Made by a program: the position numbers and the translations under genes. A DNA stretch of 6,545 nucleotides from JAQICX01 sp964441455 (GTDB lineage: Bacteria > Verrucomicrobiota > Kiritimatiellia > JAQICX01), in NCBI GenBank assembly GCA_964441455.1, contig CAYTUX010000268.1, positions 1-6,545 on the forward strand. Direction: 5' to 3'. Under the pieces are notes generated by a model that was not told the DNA's origin, ran no database searches, and worked only from the letters and a program-made list of their open reading frames with translations. Each line of letters begins with the position of its first letter. Position 1 is the stretch's first letter. Below are positions 1-5,551 of the stretch, piece by piece.

Positions 1-7
1 ATTTTTA

Positions 8-35
8 ACTTTATCACCCAACGGGTGATAAAAGT
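8..35. repeat. Perfect 10-bp inverted repeat with 3-base loop
   Basis: TTTATCACCC at 10-19 pairs exactly with GGGTGATAAA at 23-32 around the loop AAC. Skipping A33 adds two more pairs (8-9 with 34-35). No T-run follows on either strand, so it is not a textbook intrinsic terminator. It could be the 3' end structure of a gene left of the window, a protein-binding palindrome or a dispersed repeat. Confidence 0.7.
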
Positions 36-43
36 ATAATGTA

Positions 44-102
44 AACCCTGATTTCATTGATTTAAAAACATGTTTATTCTCTCAATCAGAAATCTAAGGG
101 TT
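44..102. repeat. Long bulged hairpin upstream of the permease gene
   Basis: AACCCT (44-49) pairs with AGGGTT (97-102) and GATTTC (50-55) pairs with GAAATC (89-94), leaving only T95-A96 bulged. Further in, TGATT (58-62) can pair with AATCA (84-88), and AAACATGTTT (66-75) is a self-complementary 10-mer near the apex. This nested pairing over 59 bases is seen in the sequence. Whether it works as RNA (leader or trailer) or is a repeat element is not known. It does not match a riboswitch class I can recognise. Confidence 0.55.
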
Positions 103-185
103 AGGAAATGGGAGATATGGGACTGACGGGAGTTATGTTTTGTTCTCGTTCTCATAAAGTAGTCTCAACCAGAAAAATAGGATGA

Positions 186-203
186 TTTTAAATAAATTTA
201 AAA
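186..203. promoter_or_regulatory. AT-only palindrome, possible operator
   Basis: TTTTAAAT (186-193) and ATTTAAAA (196-203) form a perfect 8-bp inverted repeat around AA, about 65 bases before the permease start. TTTACA at 206-211, followed after 17 bases by AACAAT (229-234), is a weak sigma-70-like promoter match just downstream. In such AT-rich DNA both could be chance, so the operator reading is an inference only. Confidence 0.25.
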
Positions 204-267
204 TATTTACATTGTAATCAAAATATGAAACAATACCGCCCAATTTAAAAAAAATAATAGGATGTTT

Positions 268-1173
268 ATGAATGATGATCTAAAAGGGTATGTTTCTCTG
301 CTTTTCGGAATATTTCTCTTTAGTACAATTGAAGTTGTAAGTAAAAAAATAGGTGGAGAAATTGACCCAACATTGCTGACATTTATAAGGTTTTTCTCGA
401 CGGGAGTTGTCCTGCTAATAGCATCTATTCCTATTCTAAAAAAACGTGAAAAATCTTTGACAAAAAAAGATTATGGAATTTTTGTGCTTAATGGATTTGT
501 GGGAATCACACTTTCTATATCTCTTTTTCATTATGCAATAAATGCTTTTGCAAATGCATCTTCTGCTGCAGTTGTATTTTGTGCTAATCCCGTTTTCGTT
601 GTTTTGTTTGCTCCGTTAATCAATAAAACCAAGCTTGCAATGTCCTCTCTAGCGGTCGTTTTCTGTGGCTTGGTCGGTATATCTTTTTTTGTCATGGAAA
701 ATGGCAGTTTTCAAGGTTCTTCTTTGATTGCTACTATTGTTATGCTGGCATCTGCAGCACTATTTGGAATTAGTTTATGTATTACAAAAAAATATGTAAG
801 TAATTATGGAGCAATGGTTTTTATGGGGTTCTCCGCTCTGTTTGGCTCAATGTTTCTGCTTCCGATAATTTTTGTTGTAGGACCGGCTGAGTGCTGGCAA
901 TCTTTTGTTCCTCGTTGGATACCAATTATGTATGTCTCTCTCATCGGTACAGCAGCTGCATATTTTCTATATTATTATGGTTTAAGTAAAACTTCTTTAG
1001 TCAGTGGCTCAATGACATTTTTTCTGAAGCCGATTATTGCAACCATATTAGCTCTTATATTTTTGCCAACGGAAACGATAAATATCTTTACAATTTTAGG
1101 AACTATTTTTATATTATCAGCAGTTGGAACTGATATGGATATGAAAATTAAAGCTCAAAAAAAACGAGGATAA
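268..1173 (+). CDS. EamA/DMT-superfamily permease
   Basis: Integral membrane protein of the drug/metabolite transporter superfamily, predicted to carry a small metabolite across the inner membrane; the substrate cannot be told from sequence. At 301 residues it has the usual EamA length. About ten hydrophobic helices fall into two EamA repeats (roughly residues 5-138 and 150-290). The second repeat ends in the family-typical block with SMTFFLKPIIATILALIF followed by PTE in place of the common LGE motif. The tail is short, polar and lysine-rich (KIKAQKKRG). Two in-frame ATGs compete, at 262 and 268. The second is preferred because TAGGA at 258-262 lies five bases before it and overlaps the first. 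It is the first gene of a three-gene plus-strand cluster; its TAA is one base from the next ATG. The family call is firm and the substrate unknown. Confidence 0.9.
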   Translation: MNDDLKGYVSLLFGIFLFSTIEVVSKKIGGEIDPTLLTFIRFFSTGVVLLIASIPILKKREKSLTKKDYGIFVLNGFVGITLSISLFHYAINAFANASSAAVVFCANPVFVVLFAPLINKTKLAMSSLAVVFCGLVGISFFVMENGSFQGSSLIATIVMLASAALFGISLCITKKYVSNYGAMVFMGFSALFGSMFLLPIIFVVGPAECWQSFVPRWIPIMYVSLIGTAAAYFLYYYGLSKTSLVSGSMTFFLKPIIATILALIFLPTETINIFTILGTIFILSAVGTDMDMKIKAQKKRG

Positions 1174-1174
1174 A

Positions 1175-1852
1175 ATGGCGTTAAATATTGTAGAAAAGAT
1201 AGATAAATCAGTAAAAATCAATCATGTTTTGGCTAGTGTGTCGGATAAAACAGGCTTGGAAGATCTTATACCTAAACTAGTTGAGATAAATCCTGATGTG
1301 AAAATATATTCAACAGGTGGTACATATGCGAAAATTCAAGATATACTTGGCGAGACGGCAGAAAAGAATCTGGTCGCAGTTTCTGATTTCACAGGACAGC
1401 CTGAAATGCAGGGTGGACTTGTTAAAACTTTAGACTTTAAAATATATCTTGGGCTTTTGAGTGAAACATATAACCCGGCACATCAAAAGGATCTCAAGCG
1501 CCTTGATGCAATTGCAATCGATATGGTTATTGTTAACTTATATCCTTTCAAAGAAACTGTTGCTAAGGAAAATGTAACTCCTGAAATGGCAAGAACAAAT
1601 ATTGATATTGGCGGTCCATGTATGGTAAGAGCATCTGCAAAAAATTATCTGCGGGTGGCTTCTGTTACTGATCCGGATGACTATAAATCAATTGTTGATG
1701 AATTGAAAAGCAACGCAGGAGAGATTTCATTAGCTAAACGATTTGAATTGTCTGGAAAAGCTTTTAAGCACACAGCAGAATACGACTCGGCAATTGCAAA
1801 ATATTTTGCATGCATTGAATATCAGGATGTTGAAAACTGTTACAATTCTTAG
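1175..1852 (+). CDS. Stand-alone IMP cyclohydrolase (PurH N-terminal domain only)
   Basis: Cytoplasmic enzyme of purine synthesis that closes the ring of FAICAR to give IMP. All 225 residues fit the IMPCH (MGS-like) half of bifunctional PurH: SVSDKTGLEDL at 21-31, STGGT at 46-50, TGQPEM at 73-78, NLYPF at 121-125, IDIGGPCMVRASAKN at 143-157 and GKAFKHTAEYDSAIAKYF near 190-208. Residues matching those used in catalysis by PurH are kept: Lys84, Asn121, Tyr123, Asp144 and Lys156. The usual GRVKTLHP reads GLVKTLDF at 81-88, a variant I associate with free-standing bacterial IMP cyclohydrolases. The AICAR formyltransferase half is absent: the protein stops about 15 residues past the domain and the next frame is a glycosyltransferase, so it looks native rather than truncated. 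GAGGA at 1166-1170 supports the start. No symbol is given because purH implies both activities; a separate formyltransferase (PurH2-type or PurP) must exist elsewhere. Confidence 0.88.
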   Translation: MALNIVEKIDKSVKINHVLASVSDKTGLEDLIPKLVEINPDVKIYSTGGTYAKIQDILGETAEKNLVAVSDFTGQPEMQGGLVKTLDFKIYLGLLSETYNPAHQKDLKRLDAIAIDMVIVNLYPFKETVAKENVTPEMARTNIDIGGPCMVRASAKNYLRVASVTDPDDYKSIVDELKSNAGEISLAKRFELSGKAFKHTAEYDSAIAKYFACIEYQDVENCYNS

Positions 1853-1859
1853 ATTAAAA

Positions 1860-2735
1860 ATGAAAAACCCCATACATATAATTATTTCTACTCATACGAC
1901 AAGACACTTAAGAACTGTTCTGACATCTGTGGCAAATCAGACAGTATTCCCTGCGTCTGTATCTGTAACATGTGATGTGGATAATCCCGAGATAGAGGCA
2001 ATTGTGCAGGATGTGGCAAATGAATATAATAAAATTTTTTTCTATACTGCAAGACAAAGTCATGGAATTATGCGTCTTTCTCAAATAAGAAATAATGCAG
2101 TAAGAACTCTCGAAAAGTTTGGTATAAACGATGGTTTGTTGCTATTCTTCGATGGTGATATATTTCTGCTGCCAAATGTTGTTGAGTTGTATCAAACTTT
2201 TAGTGATAAGCCAAATCTCTTCCATGGAAATAGAATTATGCTTACGCAGAATGAAACTAAATATCTCGAAAAATTGGAAGAAACAAATAGATATTTTCCC
2301 ATCTCACACAACGATAAAAGATTCGCAGAACTTGAAAAGATTGAAAAAAAGCTTCATAAACATGATCTGCTGCGAAAATTTAAATTAATCAAGGCTGGCA
2401 AACCAACTGTTTTAGGTGCACATTTTGGATTTTCATTTGAGCTTTACAAAGCCATTAATGGTAGTGATGAAGAGTATGAGGGATACGGGTGTGAAGATGA
2501 TGACCTTGCAAGAAGAGCACTAAAGATGAAAGCAATTTCATCTATTGTCACCTCTTCGGTTTTAGTCTATCACCTGTATCATGAAAGCAAAGCTGCAGTT
2601 AAATGGAAGGATAACCCGGGTGTAAAAAGATTTCTTGGCAAACCATGGAAACCATATTGCAAACACGGACTAGATAACCCATTACCTCAAAATCCGCTCA
2701 AACAACTGAAAATTAAGCCAATTACGAATGACTAA
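1860..2735 (+). CDS. Family-2-type glycosyltransferase with C-terminal galactosyltransferase-like motif
   Basis: Predicted soluble or peripheral transferase moving a sugar from an activated donor to a glycan or protein acceptor; donor and acceptor are unknown. The 291 residues start with a GT-A beta strand (IHIIISTHTT, 5-14). A DxD-like metal and nucleotide-sugar site, FFDGD, lies at 96-100. GAHFGFS at 186-192 and GYGCEDDDLARR at 208-219 form the GxGxED region seen in GT2 proteins with a GT7 C-terminal domain, followed by VYHLYHES near 236-243. No membrane segment is seen. The frame is open from 1743, but the ATG at 1860 is chosen because domain homology begins there and it falls seven bases after the previous stop; no clear Shine-Dalgarno precedes it. 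The stop is doubled (TAA TGA). No other polysaccharide genes are nearby, so its pathway cannot be inferred. Confidence 0.85.
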   Translation: MKNPIHIIISTHTTRHLRTVLTSVANQTVFPASVSVTCDVDNPEIEAIVQDVANEYNKIFFYTARQSHGIMRLSQIRNNAVRTLEKFGINDGLLLFFDGDIFLLPNVVELYQTFSDKPNLFHGNRIMLTQNETKYLEKLEETNRYFPISHNDKRFAELEKIEKKLHKHDLLRKFKLIKAGKPTVLGAHFGFSFELYKAINGSDEEYEGYGCEDDDLARRALKMKAISSIVTSSVLVYHLYHESKAAVKWKDNPGVKRFLGKPWKPYCKHGLDNPLPQNPLKQLKIKPITND

Positions 2736-2819
2736 TGAGGAATTTCGGTGTGCTGGCTTAGTTCCACCATTCAATCAGACATATTAACGTCGTAATTTGC
2801 AATTCATAGTTGATTCTCC

Positions 2820-2847
2820 GTAATTCGTAATTAGTAATTAGTAATTG
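2820..2847. repeat. 7-bp tandem repeat (GTAATTN x4) overlapping the stress-protein stop
   Basis: Four heptamers GTAATTC, GTAATTA, GTAATTA, GTAATTG run without a gap. TTGATTCTC occurs on both sides, at 2810-2818 and 2845-2853. The block spans the end of the minus-strand gene, encoding its final residues ITNY and the stop. The gap between the convergent genes (2736-2830) otherwise shows no hairpin followed by a T-run. Confidence 0.75.
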
Positions 2848-3310
2848 ATTCTCTTTGCGGAACGACAAGTACGGGGCAGTGAGCTTTACGAACAATCTGT
2901 TTTATTGCACTACCCAGCCATGAGCTCTGGAAAGCAGAGCGAGTTGCTTTGCCTATGATCAGCATGTCGATATTATATTCTTCTGCAAATTCTAAAATAG
3001 CCATATAGTCTTTTCCTACCTTTACATTAACTTGAAGATTAATATTTTCAGGAAGTTTTGAGATATAGCTGTCTTTGATTTTTTCGTCAACATCATGTTT
3101 TGCTTTCACATCCACATTTTCATCAACTTCATATATATAAGTTTTCCAGTATTGAGCATCAGGTTCCGGGATTGTATGCAGAAGGTGTATGACATCCAAT
3201 TTAAATGCTTTTGCAATAGAGATTGTAACATCAAAAGCATTATTTGCATCATCTGCAAAATCTGTGCAGAACAGGATTTTCTGAATATTTGTGTTGAACT
3301 CTTTTTTCAT
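2831..3310 (-). CDS. Universal stress protein, UspA family, single domain
   Basis: Small cytoplasmic Usp-fold protein, 159 residues, usual for one domain. These proteins typically dimerise, and many bind ATP and modulate stress survival. KILFCTDFADDANNAF at 11-26 is the first strand with its conserved Asp17. The nucleotide loop lies in IIGKATRSAFQSSWLGSAIKQIV (118-140, interrupted here only for description), ending in CPVLVVP at 145-151. The classical G-2X-G-9X-G(S/T) reads Gly120, Thr123, Gly133-Ser134, so the second glycine is replaced by threonine while spacing is kept. The frame opens at 3352, but ATG 3310 is preferred: AGGAA at 3316-3320 precedes it and family homology starts there. The final residues after CPVLVVP (QRESITNY) run into a heptamer repeat. 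It is convergent with the glycosyltransferase and not part of an operon in view. Confidence 0.88.
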   Translation of the reverse strand: MKKEFNTNIQKILFCTDFADDANNAFDVTISIAKAFKLDVIHLLHTIPEPDAQYWKTYIYEVDENVDVKAKHDVDEKIKDSYISKLPENINLQVNVKVGKDYMAILEFAEEYNIDMLIIGKATRSAFQSSWLGSAIKQIVRKAHCPVLVVPQRESITNY

Positions 3311-3395
3311 TCTAATTCCTTTATTATATTTTGGTTCTGTCAAAAGTTGCAAGTTGTGCCTGCACTCAATTCGTTGTAAATCAAGTGGATATAGA

Positions 3396-3423
3396 TCCCG
3401 CCTTGCGGGACTAGCAAAGCTAG
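3396..3423. repeat. Two back-to-back short hairpins
   Basis: TCCCGC (3396-3401) pairs with GCGGGA (3405-3410) around CTT. Immediately after it, CTAGC (3411-3415) pairs with GCTAG (3419-3423) around AAA. Both are perfect with three-base loops and abut without a spacer. The next bases are not a T-run, though CTTTTTT follows some 15 bases later. Confidence 0.6.
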
Positions 3424-3444
3424 CTGTCTTATCCCCTCTTTTTT

Positions 3445-3468
3445 CCGCTCATAGGGCGGACGCTATAT
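3445..3468 (-). repeat. REP-like palindrome, degenerate head
   Basis: On the minus strand this reads ATAG, then CGT, then a stem of CCGCCC and GAGCGG around TAT (one A-C mismatch; on the plus strand the same position is a wobble pair). It is the inverted counterpart of the element at 3490-3520, sharing TAGCGTCCG and CTATGA. Its head is ATAG where the others have GTAG. Confidence 0.6.
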
Positions 3469-3489
3469 GTTTTCCAATCAATGTTAGTC

Positions 3490-3520
3490 GCGAGGAATGT
3501 AGCGTCCGTTCTATGAACGG
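3490..3520 (+). repeat. GTAG-headed REP-like element, copy 1 of a 31-bp repeat
   Basis: GTAG at 3499-3502 precedes the perfect stem CCGTTC (3506-3511) and GAACGG (3515-3520) with loop TAT. The whole 31 bases recur at 3991-4021 with four substitutions. A GTAG tetranucleotide at the foot of a hairpin is the known signature of REP sequences mobilised by RAYT transposases. Confidence 0.7.
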
Positions 3521-3559
3521 CAATGTTTTTCATAAAACTTTTTACAGTACCTGCTGCAG

Positions 3560-3591
3560 CCGGTCTCAGCAGGGACCGGAACTTTTTTTTT
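3560..3591 (+). terminator. Hairpin plus nine T, terminator-like (repeat copy 1)
   Basis: An 8-bp stem (3560-3567 with 3572-3579, one G-T wobble, loop AGCA) is followed by AAC and then nine T. It would act on plus-strand transcripts, but no plus-strand gene reads into it directly; it may only limit antisense transcription toward dctM. The AAC spacer weakens the prediction. Confidence 0.35.
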
Positions 3592-3663
3592 CCGAGCCGA
3601 AGCGACTCGGCTACAATTAGCGATCCTCAAGACAACATTCATCTTGCCGGCTCACATCTGCAG

Positions 3664-3695
3664 CCGGTCTCAGCAGAGATCGGAACCTTTTTTTT
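3664..3695 (+). terminator. Hairpin plus eight T, terminator-like (repeat copy 2)
   Basis: Same structure as in the first repeat unit: stem 3664-3671 with 3676-3683, loop AGCA, one wobble, then AACC and eight T. The third copy of the hairpin (3768-3787) has a perfect 8-bp stem but lacks the T tract. Confidence 0.33.
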
Positions 3696-3830
3696 CCGAG
3701 CCGAAGCGACTCGGCTACAATTAGCGATTCTCAAGACAACATTCATCTTGCCGGTTCACATCTGCAGCCGGTCTCAGCAGAGACCGGAACTAATCACCAT
3801 ATTAAACCCTGTTTTTATGGTTAATTGTTT

Positions 3831-3859
3831 TAGGCAGGGGTGAAGCACCCCGCCCTACA
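3831..3859 (-). repeat. GTAG-headed REP-like hairpin
   Basis: On the minus strand GTAG (plus CTAC, 3855-3858) is followed by GGC and the stem GGGGTG/CACCCC (plus 3837-3842 with 3846-3851, loop AAG). The outer bases TAGGCA and GCCCTA extend the stem imperfectly. CCCTACA here (3853-3859) is exactly inverted by TGTAGGG at 3907-3913, so this element and the next one face each other's heads. Confidence 0.6.
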
Positions 3860-3906
3860 GCTGCTGATGCTGCAAACAACGCTGAACAATTGATCTGCAG
3901 TTGTTT

Positions 3907-3948
3907 TGTAGGGTCGCCTCGCCACCACTTTGCTAATAAATCAAAGTG
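3907..3948 (+). repeat. GTAG-headed degenerate element followed by a 7-bp hairpin
   Basis: GTAG at 3908-3911 leads into GGTCGCCTCGCC, whose expected closing arm is not intact. It is followed by CACTTTG (3926-3932) pairing perfectly with CAAAGTG (3942-3948) across a nine-base loop. Just upstream, AAACAAC (3874-3880) pairs with GTTGTTT (3900-3906), contiguous with the TGTAGGG that mirrors the preceding element. Confidence 0.45.
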
Positions 3949-3990
3949 ATAGCGGGACTAACTATACATTTTTAAAATTCATCTTCAGTT

Positions 3991-4021
3991 GCGAGTAATG
4001 TAGAGTCCGTTCTTTGAGCGG
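3991..4021 (+). repeat. GTAG-headed REP-like element, copy 2 of the 31-bp repeat
   Basis: GTAG at 4000-4003 precedes the stem CCGTTC (4007-4012) and GAGCGG (4016-4021), loop TTT. Compared with the copy at 3490-3520, the A-to-G change in the 3' arm turns a T-A pair into T-G, so pairing is preserved. The upstream GCGAG.AATG is shared too, so the repeat includes flank beyond the hairpin. Confidence 0.7.
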
Positions 4022-4040
4022 ATTTATTTGGTAGCACAAC

Positions 4041-4128
4041 GTAGGCCACTGCGTTGCTTTAGACACACAACCAAAGGGAAGTGAGGCTGGAGCCTGCGAC
4101 AGCAATGGAACGAAGTGTAATGGCCTAC
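4041..4128. repeat. 88-bp mosaic element bounded by an 8-bp inverted repeat
   Basis: GTAGGCCA (4041-4048) and TGGCCTAC (4121-4128) are exact inverted ends, so each end presents GTAG inward-facing. Inside is AGGCT/AGCCT (4084-4088 with 4091-4095). The right part, read on the minus strand from 4124 to 4078, aligns with the plus strand at 6328-6375, including an identical 11-mer AGCCTCACTTC. No open frame fits the element. Confidence 0.6.
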
Positions 4129-4208
4129 CTAAAGCCTCTCTTAAGCTTCGCTACGAGTCCTATGTTGTATGCATTTCATACTTGCAACGAAGATCTTTGC
4201 GTTACTAT

Positions 4209-4240
4209 CTAATCATCTAACGTCCTAACTCTCTAACCAA
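4209..4240. repeat. 8-bp tandem array CTAANNNN x4
   Basis: CTAATCAT, CTAACGTC, CTAACTCT, CTAACCAA run in exact 8-bp register just 3' of the dctM stop (TTAGNNNN on the transcribed strand). Just beyond lie GTATG/CATAC (4167-4171 with 4177-4181) and a near-palindrome at 4186-4203 centred on AAGATCTT. None is followed by a T-run on the minus strand, so no clear dctM terminator is visible. Confidence 0.6.
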
Positions 4241-4243
4241 CCC

Positions 4244-5551
4244 TTAGTTGACCACTCTGGGAAGCCATAATGCAATCTGCGGGAAAATCATCAATATTGC
4301 AGCAGCAACAATGAGCATTAAAAGAAACGGCATTGATCCTTTAAAAACTGTTTGCAAAGAGATATCTCTATGAATGCCGCTAACCACATACGCATTAACA
4401 CCTACCGGAGGAGTTATCACTCCCATTTGGGTGACTAGAACAACCATTACACCAAACCATATCATATCGTATCCTAGAGTAGGTATGACATTTTCAAAGA
4501 TTGGTATTGTCAGCAAGATTAAAGCAAGAGCATCAATAAAGCAGCCGGCAATAAGAAAGAACAAAATAATACCCGTCATAATGCACCAGTTGGGAAGAGT
4601 TAAATGAACAATCCAATCAGCCATTGAAGTTGTTATTTCACTGGTTGCCAGGAATCTTGACAGCACTCCCGCTCCGGCTACAATTGTCAAAACCATACAG
4701 GATGTTCTGATTGTTTCACCAACCGCTTTCTTAAATGCCTTAAAAGTAAGTTGTTTTTGACATAATGCAATTATTATGCTTCCTGCCGCACCAATTCCGG
4801 CGGCACTGGTAGGGGAGAAGAAACCAGCAAACATTCCTCCAAGAACAACTACAAAAAGAATAAGGGTTTCAGTGATATCTTTAAGAGATATCAGGCGTTC
4901 TTTCCAGGATGATTTTGCACATGCAGGACCCAGTTCCGGTTTTCTTTTACAACTAAAGAAAATAGATAGACAGAAAAGTACAGCAATCATAATTCCGGGA
5001 ATAATTCCTGCAATAAAAAGTTTACCTATAGATTCCTGAGTCATAATGCCATAGACAATAAAAACAACACTTGGGGGAATTAGCATTCCTAAAGAACCGC
5101 CCGCTGCCACAGCACCGCTGGCAAGCTCCATACTATATTTATAACGCTTCATTTCCGGCAGAGCAACTGATGACATTGTTGCTGCTGTTGCCGGACCACT
5201 TCCGCATATTGCACCAAAAATTGTACAAGCACCAACTGTTGCCATTGCCATGCCACCAGGCAGATGCCCGAGCCAACGATACGCCGATTTAAACAGACGT
5301 TTGCTGATACCGGCATGAAAAGATATCTGACCCATTAATACAAAAAGTGGAATTACAATAAAATTTGGATTTGAAAATGTGTCAAAAAATTCATTTACAC
5401 CCATAGACAGAGCACTTTGAAGATTTCCATTGATCACAGCCATACCGATTGTGCCGACAATAGCCATAGCAAACCCGACAGGCATGCTGCTTACAAGCAG
5501 AATTAAAAGAATTATGCAGCCAATAACACCTATAAAAACTTCAGGACTCAT
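4244..5551 (-). CDS. dctM: TRAP transporter large permease subunit, DctM family
   Basis: Membrane subunit of a tripartite ATP-independent periplasmic transporter that imports an organic acid or similar solute using an ion gradient. Its 435 residues match the normal DctM length, with about 12 hydrophobic segments spread throughout. Family landmarks in order are GSGPATAATMSS (117-128) with PEMKRY (132-137), GGSLGMLIPPSVVFIVYG (151-168), FFSPTSAAGIGAAG (244-257), CFIDALALILLTIP (337-350) and ITPPVGVNAYVVSGI (379-393). The start ATG at 5551 overlaps the dctQ stop as ATGA, so translation is probably coupled; AGGAG at 5563-5567 lies 11 bases upstream. The substrate cannot be read from this subunit, because specificity lies in the DctP-type binding protein, which is not in view. 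Confidence 0.93.
   Translation of the reverse strand: MSPEVFIGVIGCIILLILLVSSMPVGFAMAIVGTIGMAVINGNLQSALSMGVNEFFDTFSNPNFIVIPLFVLMGQISFHAGISKRLFKSAYRWLGHLPGGMAMATVGACTIFGAICGSGPATAATMSSVALPEMKRYKYSMELASGAVAAGGSLGMLIPPSVVFIVYGIMTQESIGKLFIAGIIPGIMIAVLFCLSIFFSCKRKPELGPACAKSSWKERLISLKDITETLILFVVVLGGMFAGFFSPTSAAGIGAAGSIIIALCQKQLTFKAFKKAVGETIRTSCMVLTIVAGAGVLSRFLATSEITTSMADWIVHLTLPNWCIMTGIILFFLIAGCFIDALALILLTIPIFENVIPTLGYDMIWFGVMVVLVTQMGVITPPVGVNAYVVSGIHRDISLQTVFKGSMPFLLMLIVAAAILMIFPQIALWLPRVVN

Larger units (their letters stand above)
3554..3790. repeat. 104-bp tandem repeat, 2.3 copies, BIME-like
   Basis: Copy 1 spans 3554-3657, copy 2 spans 3658-3761, and the first 29 bases recur at 3762-3790. Copies 1 and 2 have equal length and differ at five positions. 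Each full unit holds a plus-oriented GCAG-headed hairpin (CCGGTCTC, loop AGCA, GAGACCGG in the third copy), an AAC plus 8-9 T tract, a minus-oriented GTAG-headed palindrome (CCGAG...CTCGG then CTACA: 3592-3615 and 3696-3719) and a weak CAAGA/TCTTG hairpin. Two inverted REP-like hairpins per unit, tandemly repeated, is the arrangement of bacterial BIMEs. Confidence 0.85.
3311..4243. other. Repeat-rich intergenic island, no credible gene
   Basis: About 930 bases between the stress-protein start and the end of dctM. The open frames crossing it on the plus strand run through palindromes and poly-T tracts and resemble no protein I know. The GC content is visibly higher than in the flanking genes. 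It contains paired hairpins (3396-3423), several GTAG- or GCAG-headed palindromes (3445-4021), a 104-bp tandem repeat, a mosaic repeat bounded by an 8-bp inverted repeat (4041-4128) and an octamer tandem array (4209-4240). Individual parts are listed separately. Confidence 0.8.

Noticed and set aside
108..185. 25-codon frame starting ATG at 108
   Set aside because: Purine-rich bases abut the ATGs with almost no spacer, the peptide is unrecognisable, and it lies between structured elements. Too little support.
1743..1859. Upstream extension of the glycosyltransferase frame to ATG 1743
   Set aside because: It overlaps the conserved C-terminus of the IMP cyclohydrolase and adds residues with no glycosyltransferase homology; ATG 1860 begins right at the GT-A fold.
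3323..3343. TTGACA...TATAAT promoter for the Usp gene (minus strand)
   Set aside because: The spacing is only nine bases. Using TTGCAA (3347-3352) gives 18, but then the transcript would start at or inside the Shine-Dalgarno sequence.
3291..3620. 109-codon plus-strand open frame
   Set aside because: It starts antisense to the Usp gene and continues through hairpins; the composition is not protein-like.
3554..3790. CRISPR array
   Set aside because: The 104-bp period has near-identical sequence throughout, with no unique spacers between short repeats, and no cas genes are nearby.
3523..3843. 106-codon plus-strand open frame across the tandem repeat
   Set aside because: It runs through the poly-T tracts and REP-like hairpins, encodes a duplicated low-complexity peptide dictated by the repeat, lacks a ribosome site and resembles no family.
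3445..4128. Integron attC array
   Set aside because: No GTTRRRY/RYYYAAC core sites and no cassette genes between palindromes; the GTAG heads fit REPs better.
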